20,543 nucleotides of DNA from Proteobacteria bacterium SG_bin5 (GTDB lineage: Bacteria > Pseudomonadota > Alphaproteobacteria > Sphingomonadales > Sphingomonadaceae), in NCBI GenBank assembly GCA_002083475.1, contig LWDI01000091.1:22597-43139 (forward strand), written 5' to 3'. The notes under the pieces were generated by a model. It was given only the letters and a program-made list of their open reading frames with translations. It did no database searches and was not told the DNA's origin. This document shows, in pieces, positions 8,266 to 14,280 of this stretch; positions within the stretch are counted from its first letter, which is position 1; each line of letters begins with the position of its first letter. The position numbers and the translations under genes are program-made.

Positions 8266-8565
8266 ATGCGTAACGAAGAAATGACGGTGACCGTGATGCA
8301 GCGCGTCTTCATCAGCGGCAAAGTGCAGAATTGCGGCTTTCGCGACTATATGGTGCGCCGCGCGAGCGAGCTCCACGTCGCCGGCTGGGTACGCAATCTG
8401 CGCGACGGGCGCGTCGAGCTGCTGGTCGCGGGCGACCCCAGCGCGATCGAAGCGCTGCTCGACGCCGCCCGCCAAGGCCCGCCGCGCGCCCGCGTCGACC
8501 ATCTCGAGATCCAGCCCGCCGAAGAGCGGCTGCCCAAGGGGTTCACCAAGCGCTTCACGGCGTGA
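8266..8565 (+). CDS. acyP: Acylphosphatase
   Basis: 99-residue acylphosphatase that hydrolyses carboxyl-phosphate bonds such as acetyl phosphate or 1,3-bisphosphoglycerate; cytoplasmic. The catalytic arginine R26 (in GFRDYMVRRA) and asparagine N44 (in GWVRNLRDGRVE) are in place, and the length is typical. The phosphate-binding signature, usually GxVQGVGFR, reads GKVQNCGFR here, with Gly to Asn and Val to Cys changes. The ATG at 8266 was chosen over an in-frame ATG at 8212 because AAGGGG lies 6 nt upstream and the upstream extension shows no family similarity. A further internal ATG at 8281 is possible. It lies 103 nt after greB, with a Uma2-family gene 44 nt downstream. Confidence 0.92.
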   Translation: MRNEEMTVTVMQRVFISGKVQNCGFRDYMVRRASELHVAGWVRNLRDGRVELLVAGDPSAIEALLDAARQGPPRARVDHLEIQPAEERLPKGFTKRFTA

Positions 8566-8609
8566 GGCGGGCATTATCGCCGCCCGGAGTTTATGCTAAG
8601 CCCTCGACG

Positions 8610-9182
8610 ATGACCGAGCTTAGTCCTCTCGCGACGGTGCCGCATCCGGTGAAGCTGCGCATCGAGGACTTCGTCCTACTCGACCAAGCGGGCGCCTTCT
8701 CGGACTATGCCAAGAGCGAGTTGATCGAGGGGGAAATTCTGGTCATGAACGCGCAGCACCGGCCGCACGCGCGGGTGAAGACGCGGCTGATCATCGCCTT
8801 CGCCGGAGCCCTTCGGGGGATCGATACGTCATTGGAAGTGTTGGGCGAAGCGAGTGTTGCCATACCAGGGCACAGCCTGCCCGAGCCGGACATCGTTTTG
8901 ACGAGCGAGCCACAGGGCAGCGGCTTCATTCCCTTGCCGAGCGTCGCGCTGGTGGTCGAAGTCGCCGACACGACGCTCGCTCATGATCTTCAGCGAAAAG
9001 CCCGACTTTATGCCCGAGCGGCCATCGCTGAATATTGGGTCGCCGACGTCGAAGGCCGCATCCTCCACCAACTCTGGATGCCCGAAACCGAAGGCTATGC
9101 GGCCAATCGTCAATGGCCCTTTGGCGGGTGCGTGAGGGCGGAAACGATCGACGGGCTGGCGATCGATACGTCGAGCCTGTGA
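8610..9182 (+). CDS. Uma2-family (DUF820) putative endonuclease-fold protein
   Basis: 190-residue protein of the Uma2 family, a PD-(D/E)xK restriction-endonuclease-like fold of unproven function. The family pattern is visible: SELIEGEI (about 37-43), PDIVL with D94, VVEVAD with E117, K130 in HDLQRKARLY, and AIAEYWVADV near 139-148. So the nuclease-type acidic residues and lysine are all kept. The ATG at 8610 matches the start of family similarity; no good Shine-Dalgarno is seen. Codons rare in the neighbours occur (ATA in the AIPGHS stretch, CTA early on), which hints at later acquisition. Its TGA overlaps the GTG of the next gene by 4 nt. Biological role unknown. Confidence 0.85.
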   Translation: MTELSPLATVPHPVKLRIEDFVLLDQAGAFSDYAKSELIEGEILVMNAQHRPHARVKTRLIIAFAGALRGIDTSLEVLGEASVAIPGHSLPEPDIVLTSEPQGSGFIPLPSVALVVEVADTTLAHDLQRKARLYARAAIAEYWVADVEGRILHQLWMPETEGYAANRQWPFGGCVRAETIDGLAIDTSSL

Positions 9183-9550
9183 TCGACCATATCACGTTCG
9201 GCGTCGCCGACTTCGCCGCCGCCCTCCGCTTCTACGACGCCGCCCTCGCCCCGCTTGGGCTTCGCCGGCTGCTGCGGTTCGTCGATCGGGTCGAGGTCGC
9301 CGCTTATGGCGGCACCCGCCCCTTTTTCTGGATCGTCGACGAAGCGCCGGTGTGCGGTAAGCTGCACATCGCGTTCGCCGCGCCCAGCCGAGCGGCGGTC
9401 GACGCCTTCCACGCCGCCGCGCTCGCGGTGAGGGCCGCCGACAATGGCGCGCCCGGCCTCCGCCCGCATTACGACCCCGGCTATTACGCCGCGTTCGTCC
9501 GCGATCCCGACGGGCATAATATCGAGGCGGTGTGTCGCCGCCCCGATTGA
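9179..9550 (+). CDS. VOC-family (glyoxalase/bleomycin-resistance fold) protein
   Basis: 123-residue single-domain VOC protein. The pattern runs from IDHITFGVADFAAALRFYDA at the N-terminus, through KLHIAFAA in the middle, to FVRDPDGHNIEAVCRR at the C-terminus. The His of DHITFG, the His of KLHIAF and the Glu of NIEAV are at the usual metal-ligand places. Substrate cannot be predicted: the superfamily includes lyases, dioxygenases and antibiotic-binding proteins. The start is GTG at 9179, overlapping the Uma2 stop in a GTGA, so translation is probably coupled. Starting there puts the first beta-strand (IDHITFGV) right at the N-terminus, as usual. It converges on ettA with only 4 nt between the two stop codons, leaving no room for a terminator. 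Confidence 0.88.
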   Translation: MIDHITFGVADFAAALRFYDAALAPLGLRRLLRFVDRVEVAAYGGTRPFFWIVDEAPVCGKLHIAFAAPSRAAVDAFHAAALAVRAADNGAPGLRPHYDPGYYAAFVRDPDGHNIEAVCRRPD

Positions 9551-9554
9551 CCGC

Positions 9555-11234
9555 TCACCGCGTCAGCTTCTTATACGCCAGCCGCGTCGGCCGGTCCGCG
9601 GCATCGCCCAGGCGCCGCCGCTTATCTTCCTCATAAGCGGCGAAGTTGCCCTCGAACCATTCGACATGGCTATTGCCCTCGAACGCCAGGATATGCGTCG
9701 CCAGGCGATCGAGGAAGAAGCGATCGTGGCTGATCACCACCGCGCAGCCCGCGAAATTCTCGATCGCTTCTTCGAGCGCGCCCAAGGTTTCGACGTCGAG
9801 ATCGTTGGTCGGCTCGTCGAGCAGCAGAACGTTGCCGCCGCGCTTGAGCATTTTGGCCATATGCACCCGGTTGCGCTCGCCGCCCGAGAGCTTGCCGACG
9901 TTCTTCTGCTGGTCCTGCCCCTTGAAGTTGAACGCGCCGACATAAGCGCGGGTCGACATGTCGTGGCCGTTGACCTTTACGTAATCGAGCCCGTCCGAAA
10001 TCTCCTGCCAGACGTTGTTCTTGGGATCGAGATCGTCGCGACTCTGGTCGACATAGCCCAGGCGCACCGTGGGTCCGATGTCGATCGAGCCTTGATCGGG
10101 CTGTTCCTGGCCGGTGATGATCTTGAACAGCGTCGATTTGCCCGCGCCGTTCGGCCCGATCACGCCGACGATGCCGCCCGGCGGCAGCGTGAAGCTCAGC
10201 CCCTCGAACAGCAACTTGTCGCCATAGCTTTTGGCGATGTCGTTGACTTCGATCACCTTGCCGCCCAGCCGCTCGGGCACTTGGATGACGATCTGCGCCT
10301 TGCCGGGGGTGCGGTTCTGCTGCGCCTCGACCAATTGCTCGAACTTGGCGATACGCGCCTTGGATTTGGTCTGCCGGCCCTTGGCGCCCTGGCGAATCCA
10401 CTCCAGCTCGTCCTTGATCGCCTTTTGGCGCCCGGATTCCTCGCGGTCTTCCTGTTCGAGCCGCTTGGCCTTCTTTTCGAGATAGGTCGAGTAATTGCCT
10501 TCATAGGGGAAATATTTGCCGCGATCGAGCTCGAGGATCCAGTCGACGACATTGTCGAGGAAATAGCGATCGTGGGTGATCATCAGCACCGCGCCCGCAT
10601 ATTCCTTGAGGTGATTTTCCAGCCATTCGACGCTTTCCGCGTCGAGATGGTTGGTCGGCTCGTCGAGCAGCAGGATCGAGGGCTTTTGGATCAGCAGCCG
10701 GGTGAGCGCGACGCGGCGCCGCTCGCCGCCCGAAAGATTTTCGACCGACCAATCGCCGGGCGGGCAACGCAGCGCCTCCATCGCGATTTCGAGCTGATTG
10801 TCGAGCGTCCAGCCGTCGACCGCGTCGATCTTGGCCTGGAGATCGCCCATTTCCTCCATCAGCGCGTCGAAATCGGTATCGTCCTTGGGATCGCCCATCT
10901 CCGCCGAAATGGCGTTGAAGCGATCGACCATGTCGGCGGTCTCGCGCGCGCCGTCCTTGACGTTTTCGAGCACGGTCTTGGCGGGATCGAGCTGCGGCTC
11001 CTGCGCCAGATAGCCGACGGTGATATTCTCGCCCGGCCAGGCCTCGCCCGAAAAATCGGTGTCGATGCCCGCCATGATCTTCATCAGCGTCGATTTGCCC
11101 GCGCCATTGGGGCCGACGATGCCGATCTTGGCGCCTTGATAGAATTGCAGATTGATGTTGGCGAGCACCGGCTTTTGCGCGCCGGGGAAGGTCTTGGTCA
11201 TGTCCTTCATCACGAAGGCGTATTGCGCGGCCAC
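9555..11234 (-). CDS. ettA: Energy-dependent translational throttle protein EttA (ABC-F ATPase)
   Basis: 559-residue ABC-F protein acting at the ribosomal E site, gating entry into elongation according to ATP/ADP. It has two ABC domains. Walker A GPNGAGKST is at 41-49 and 360-368, signature LSGGE at 167-171 and 449-453, and Walker B with DEPTNHLD at 191-198 and DEPTNDLD at 473-480; both catalytic glutamates (E192, E474) are kept. The arm insertion is near residues 95-140, and the charged inter-domain linker covers about 245-320. There is no transmembrane segment. The length and the closing stretch GNFAAYEEDKRRRLG fit EttA rather than Uup or YheS. The start is GTG at 11234, with GGAG 8 nt upstream. 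Divergent from the toxin-antitoxin pair. Confidence 0.96.
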   Translation of the reverse strand: MAAQYAFVMKDMTKTFPGAQKPVLANINLQFYQGAKIGIVGPNGAGKSTLMKIMAGIDTDFSGEAWPGENITVGYLAQEPQLDPAKTVLENVKDGARETADMVDRFNAISAEMGDPKDDTDFDALMEEMGDLQAKIDAVDGWTLDNQLEIAMEALRCPPGDWSVENLSGGERRRVALTRLLIQKPSILLLDEPTNHLDAESVEWLENHLKEYAGAVLMITHDRYFLDNVVDWILELDRGKYFPYEGNYSTYLEKKAKRLEQEDREESGRQKAIKDELEWIRQGAKGRQTKSKARIAKFEQLVEAQQNRTPGKAQIVIQVPERLGGKVIEVNDIAKSYGDKLLFEGLSFTLPPGGIVGVIGPNGAGKSTLFKIITGQEQPDQGSIDIGPTVRLGYVDQSRDDLDPKNNVWQEISDGLDYVKVNGHDMSTRAYVGAFNFKGQDQQKNVGKLSGGERNRVHMAKMLKRGGNVLLLDEPTNDLDVETLGALEEAIENFAGCAVVISHDRFFLDRLATHILAFEGNSHVEWFEGNFAAYEEDKRRRLGDAADRPTRLAYKKLTR

Positions 11235-11291
11235 TGCGGGGTCTCCGGGGAGGGGGGAAGTCGGGCGGCGGTTTAGCGTCGGGGGCCGCTA

Positions 11292-11320
11292 TTGGCAACG
11301 CGACAGGGGCGGCTTAGGAT
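11292..11320 (+). promoter_or_regulatory. Candidate promoter of the toxin-antitoxin operon
   Basis: TTGGCA (11292-11297, 5 of 6), exactly 17 nt, then TAGGAT (11315-11320, 4 of 6). The start site would fall at about 11327-11328, on the ATG preferred for the antitoxin. On the opposite strand TTGCCA (11298-11293) with a weak TAAACC box 17 nt on could serve ettA. If so, the two divergent promoters share one -35 region. Confidence 0.4.
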
Positions 11321-11327
11321 CATGGCC

Positions 11328-11555
11328 ATGGAACGGCTCGAAATCCCGGTCGAGGCGCTGCGCGACGCCTGGGTGGACGCGATCGAACGCGGCGACGAGG
11401 TCGTGCTGGTGCGCGACGGCCGGGTGGTGGCCGAGGTCAAGCCAAGGGCGAAGGCCGTGGACATCGAGGCGATCCGCGCGCGCGTGCCCAAGAGCCTTCA
11501 AGTCGAGGATGCTGCGGCGTTGATCCGCGCGATGCGCGACGAGGAGCGCTTTTGA
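11328..11555 (+). CDS. Antitoxin, Phd/YefM-like, of a PIN-toxin pair
   Basis: 75-residue putative antitoxin that would bind the PIN toxin encoded next and repress its own promoter. The N-terminal part, ERLEIPVEALRDAWVDAIER followed by GDEVVLVRDGRVVAEVKP, matches the Phd/YefM DNA-binding fold (helix, then a two-strand 'GxxVVLxRxGRxVA' hairpin). The charged C-terminal tail, about residues 42-75, would wrap the toxin. An ATG at 11322 and a TTG at 11292 are also in frame. I prefer 11328 because AGGA lies 8 nt before it and the predicted transcription start leaves the others untranscribed. The stop overlaps the toxin's TTG start in TTGA, the usual tight coupling of such pairs. Confidence 0.78.
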   Translation: MERLEIPVEALRDAWVDAIERGDEVVLVRDGRVVAEVKPRAKAVDIEAIRARVPKSLQVEDAAALIRAMRDEERF

Positions 11556-11983
11556 GCGCTTATTGGGACGCCAGCACGATCGCGACGTTGCATTTCCAGC
11601 AGCAAGGCTGGACAACGCTGCGAACATTAGCCGAAGCGGCGCCACGCCCTTGTTACAGTGACTTTGGTTTCGGCGAAGTCGTTTCCGCGATCGGCGTTCA
11701 GCTGCGCACGAGACGCGCCGACGCGGCCGAGGGCGCGGAAGCGGTCGCGACCTTGGGCGAACTGGTCGACGCTTGGCGTCACGAAGCTTTGATCGGCGCC
11801 GACATCGTCCGCGCTACCGCGTACCTCCAGCACTTCGCGCTCGGCCTGCGGCTGCCCGATGCGCTCCACATCGCCATCGCCGAAAGGCTAGGCCTCGACC
11901 TGATCACCGCCGATCGCCGCCAGGCCGCCGCCGCCCGAGCCTTGGGCGTCTCGGTCCGCACCCCGCTCAACGAAGGAGCCTGA
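11552..11983 (+). CDS. PIN-domain toxin (VapC-like)
   Basis: 143-residue PIN-domain ribonuclease toxin; family members cleave specific tRNAs or rRNA when the antitoxin is lost. The acidic active site is complete: D6 in YWDAST, E42 in GFGEVV, D103 in RLPDALHIA, and D121 in LITADRR. The start is TTG at 11552, overlapping the antitoxin stop by 4 nt and preceded by GAGGAG about 5 nt upstream; there is no alternative start nearby, and the first beta-strand begins right after it. The gene uses codons its neighbours avoid (TTA, ACA, TGT, AGT near 11610-11665), suggesting horizontal transfer. Its last codons carry the ribosome site of the M28 peptidase gene that follows. Confidence 0.87.
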   Translation: MSAYWDASTIATLHFQQQGWTTLRTLAEAAPRPCYSDFGFGEVVSAIGVQLRTRRADAAEGAEAVATLGELVDAWRHEALIGADIVRATAYLQHFALGLRLPDALHIAIAERLGLDLITADRRQAAAARALGVSVRTPLNEGA

Positions 11984-11986
11984 CCC

Positions 11987-13351
11987 TTGCGCCCATTTCC
12001 GCGCCCCGCCTTGTTGCTCGCTCTCGCCCTCCCCGCCCCGGCGCTCGCGCAAGACGTCGCCGCCCTGCGCGAGGCGGCGCTGAAGGACGAGGTCGCTTAT
12101 CGCCTGGTCGAAGGGCTCACGACCGAAGTCGGCCCGCGCCCCGCCGGCTCCCCCGCCGAGGCGCGCGCGCGCGATTGGGCGGTCAAGCGGCTCACCGCGC
12201 TCGGCTTCAAGAACGTCCATATCGAGACCTATCAAATGCCGGTGTGGGAACGCGGGGTCGAGACCGCCGAGGTCGTCAGCCCCTTCCCGCAACCCTTGCG
12301 GCTCACCGCGCTCGGCCAATCGGGGGCGACGCCGGCGCAAGGCATCACCGCGCCGATCGTCTTCTTCAAAAGCTTCGCCGATCTCGTCGCGGCGCCCGAG
12401 GGGAGCCTGAAGGGCAAGATCGCTTTCGTCTCGAACGCGATGAAGCGCACGCAAGACGGCTCGGGCTATCGCAATTTCGGCGCCGCGCGCTTCATCGGCC
12501 CCAATATCGCGGCGAAGAAGGGCGCGCTCGCGATCGTCATCAAATCGATCGGCACGGATCAGGGCCGCGGGCCGCATACCGGCACCACCAATTTCGAGAA
12601 AGGCGTGGCCCCCATCCCCGCCGCCGCGCTCTCGGTCGCCGACGCCAACAATCTCGAGCGCATGGTCGCGCAAGGCCCCGTCACGCTCCACCTGACGCTC
12701 ACCCCGCGCCAGATCGGTATGCGCGAGTCCGGCAACGTCATCGCCGAAGTGCCCGGCACCGACCAACAAGCGGGCGTGATCGCGATCGGCGGGCATCTCG
12801 ACAGTTGGGATCTGGGCACCGGCGCGATCGACGATGGCGCGGGCATCGCGATCACGGCGGCGGCCGCCAAGCAGTTGCTCGATGGCCCCGCGCCCCGCCG
12901 CACGATCCGCGTCGTCTGGTGGGGCGCCGAGGAAGTCGGCGGCCAGGGGGGCGACGCCTATTTCGCCGCGCATGGCAAGGAACGCCACGCGCTCACCGCC
13001 GAAAGCGATTTCGGCGCCGACCGCGTGTGGCGCGTGCAGATGAACCTGCCGTCGAGCGCCAAGCCGCTCGGCGACCGGCTCGCGGCGGGCCTCGCGCCGC
13101 TCGGCATCGTGCGCGGCAATGATCTGGCCGGCGGCGGCAGCGACAACGAACCGCTGGTGAAGACCGGCGTGCCCGTCGTCGATCTCAATCAAGACGGCAC
13201 GCGCTATTTCGATTATCATCACACCCCGGAGGATACGCTCGAGCGGATCGACCCCGACCAACTGCGCCAGAACGTCGCCGCCTGGACGGTGATGCTCGCG
13301 CTCGCGGCCAACGCGCCCGAGGAATTGGGGCCGGTCAGCCCGAAGCCTTAG
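11987..13351 (+). CDS. Secreted M28-family metallopeptidase (carboxypeptidase Q-like)
   Basis: 454-residue exported zinc exopeptidase. The signal peptide is at residues 1-21 (FPRPALLLALALPAPALA, cleavage before QD). An inserted PA-type domain spans roughly residues 110-240, and the M28 catalytic core follows: H270-x-D272 in GGHLDSW, bridging D283 in AIDDGAG, the glutamate pair in WGAEEVGG, ESDFGAD, and the last histidine in FDYHHTPEDT. The ESDFGA and GGHLDSWDLGTG forms resemble the plasma glutamate carboxypeptidase (CPQ) branch. The start is TTG at 11987, supported by AAGGAG 8 nt upstream and by a signal peptide that begins exactly there. It starts 3 nt after the toxin stop, so it is probably read from the same transcript. 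Substrate not predictable. Confidence 0.92.
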   Translation: MRPFPRPALLLALALPAPALAQDVAALREAALKDEVAYRLVEGLTTEVGPRPAGSPAEARARDWAVKRLTALGFKNVHIETYQMPVWERGVETAEVVSPFPQPLRLTALGQSGATPAQGITAPIVFFKSFADLVAAPEGSLKGKIAFVSNAMKRTQDGSGYRNFGAARFIGPNIAAKKGALAIVIKSIGTDQGRGPHTGTTNFEKGVAPIPAAALSVADANNLERMVAQGPVTLHLTLTPRQIGMRESGNVIAEVPGTDQQAGVIAIGGHLDSWDLGTGAIDDGAGIAITAAAAKQLLDGPAPRRTIRVVWWGAEEVGGQGGDAYFAAHGKERHALTAESDFGADRVWRVQMNLPSSAKPLGDRLAAGLAPLGIVRGNDLAGGGSDNEPLVKTGVPVVDLNQDGTRYFDYHHTPEDTLERIDPDQLRQNVAAWTVMLALAANAPEELGPVSPKP

Positions 13352-13376
13352 GGAACCGTCCGCCGCGCTGCCCGTT
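13352..13376 (+). promoter_or_regulatory. EcfG-type (general stress response) promoter of the small lipoprotein gene
   Basis: GGAAC at 13352-13356, a 16-nt spacer, then CGTT at 13373-13376. This exactly matches the GGAAC-N16/17-CGTT consensus of sigma-EcfG in the alphaproteobacterial general stress response. It lies in the 75-bp gap directly before the lipoprotein gene, correctly oriented, with a leader of about 40 nt. Confidence 0.6.
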
Positions 13377-13426
13377 CGTTCGCTTCGATCCGGCAGGAGG
13401 GCCGGGAATAGCCGAAGGAGCAAAAA

Positions 13427-13705
13427 ATGAAGAAGCTGATCCTCGTCGCCGCGGCGCTGTCGCTGGGCGGGCTCGCCGCCTGCCAACAGAGCCCGCAGGC
13501 GCAAGCGATCGAGAATAACGGAGCGATGGCGGCCGATGCGCTCGAAAATCAGGGCGATCAGCTCGAAGCGATGGCGGACAACACCACCAACGCCCAGGCG
13601 AGCGAGATGATGGAAAACCAGGCCGACGCGTCTGAAGAAGCCGCCGATAACGTGCGCGAAGCGGCCGACGACAAGGCCGACAACGTCAACGATCGCCAGC
13701 GCTGA
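13427..13705 (+). CDS. Small acidic, alanine-rich lipoprotein of unknown function
   Basis: 92-residue predicted lipoprotein. A type II signal peptide (MKKLILVAAALSLGG) ends in the lipobox LAAC with the lipidated Cys at residue 19; Gln follows, so outer-membrane sorting is likely. The mature part, about residues 20-92, is rich in Ala, Asn, Glu and Asp. It has a heptad-like pattern (repeats such as ADALENQGDQLEAMADN and EEAADNVREAADDKADNV) that suggests one long amphipathic helix or coiled coil. I do not recognise a named family; similar small Ala-rich lipoproteins are common in sphingomonads. The ATG at 13427 has AAGGAG 6 nt upstream. An EcfG-type promoter precedes it and a terminator follows, so it looks like a single-gene stress-induced unit. 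Confidence 0.85.
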   Translation: MKKLILVAAALSLGGLAACQQSPQAQAIENNGAMAADALENQGDQLEAMADNTTNAQASEMMENQADASEEAADNVREAADDKADNVNDRQR

Positions 13706-13729
13706 TCGGCGCGCGCGTTTTTGATTTAC

Positions 13730-13757
13730 CCGGGGGCAGCTCGCCCCCGGTTTCTCT
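13730..13757 (+). terminator. Rho-independent terminator after the lipoprotein gene
   Basis: An 8-bp GC stem (CCGGGGGC 13730-13737 / GCCCCCGG 13743-13750) with a 5-nt loop, followed by TTTCTCT. It lies 25 nt after the lipoprotein stop. On the opposite strand there is no T tract. Confidence 0.72.
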
Positions 13758-13799
13758 CGGGGTCCCGCTTCTGCCTCGTCGCTAAGCAGCGGGACCCCG
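13758..13799. repeat. Palindromic REP-like repeat
   Basis: Perfect 12-bp inverted arms, CGGGGTCCCGCT (13758-13769) and AGCGGGACCCCG (13788-13799), around an 18-nt loop. It directly abuts the terminator of the lipoprotein gene, between two convergent genes. Hairpins with this GGGGTCCCGCT arm are, from memory, frequent in sphingomonad intergenic regions. It may also end transcripts of the thioesterase gene from the other side, although no T run follows. Confidence 0.65.
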
Positions 13800-13846
13800 G
13801 CTCGACACCAAGATGAAGGCTTACGAGCCGATATCGTTCTGAGCGC

Positions 13847-14257
13847 CTAGCGCCCCTCGCCGCGCCCGAAAAACCGCTCGATCACGTTTTCCGCCAGCCG
13901 CGCCGGGCGCAAGGTGGCGGCATCGACGCAGCACCAGCTGGAGCGCACCTCGGCGAGCACCTCCTCACCGCGCTTGATGATCGTCTGATAAAAGGCGCGC
14001 GCACCGTGTACCTTCTCCAGCAGCACGGTCGCCACGACGTCGTCCTGCAAGAAAGCGGGCTTGCGATAAGTGATCTCATGCTTGAGAGCGACCCACAGAT
14101 GCTGGGCGATCGCCTCGGCGGGGGCGAGCTGGCGCCAATGCGAGAGCACCGCTTCCTGCACCCATTTCAAATAGCTCGCGTTGTTCACATGCCCCATGAA
14201 GTCGATGTCATGGGGGTCGATTTCGATACGGTAAGCGTGCGGCGCGGGCGTGGACAT
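13847..14257 (-). CDS. Hotdog-fold acyl-CoA thioesterase (YbgC/FadM-like)
   Basis: 136-residue single hotdog domain of the 4-hydroxybenzoyl-CoA thioesterase/YbgC/FadM group. These hydrolyse acyl-CoA thioesters in the cytoplasm. The active-site stretch is HDIDFMGHVNNASYLKWVQE, with catalytic D19, followed by the HEITYRKPAFLQDDV strand and the RGEEVLAEVRSSWCCVD strand. The length is typical. The ATG at 14257 is the natural start, with only a weak AGG upstream. It begins 23 nt after the histidine kinase stop and reads the same way, so it may be the third gene of that operon. I cannot tell its acyl chain preference. Confidence 0.88.
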   Translation of the reverse strand: MSTPAPHAYRIEIDPHDIDFMGHVNNASYLKWVQEAVLSHWRQLAPAEAIAQHLWVALKHEITYRKPAFLQDDVVATVLLEKVHGARAFYQTIIKRGEEVLAEVRSSWCCVDAATLRPARLAENVIERFFGRGEGR

Positions 14258-14280
14258 CGTGCCAGCCTAACGCGCAAGAA

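Noticed and set aside
9444..11276. Long plus-strand open frame (610 codons)
   Set aside because: It is antisense to ettA, whose ABC motifs are intact on the other strand.
11888..13504. Long minus-strand open frame (538 codons)
   Set aside because: It is antisense to the M28 peptidase and crosses the lipoprotein promoter and start.
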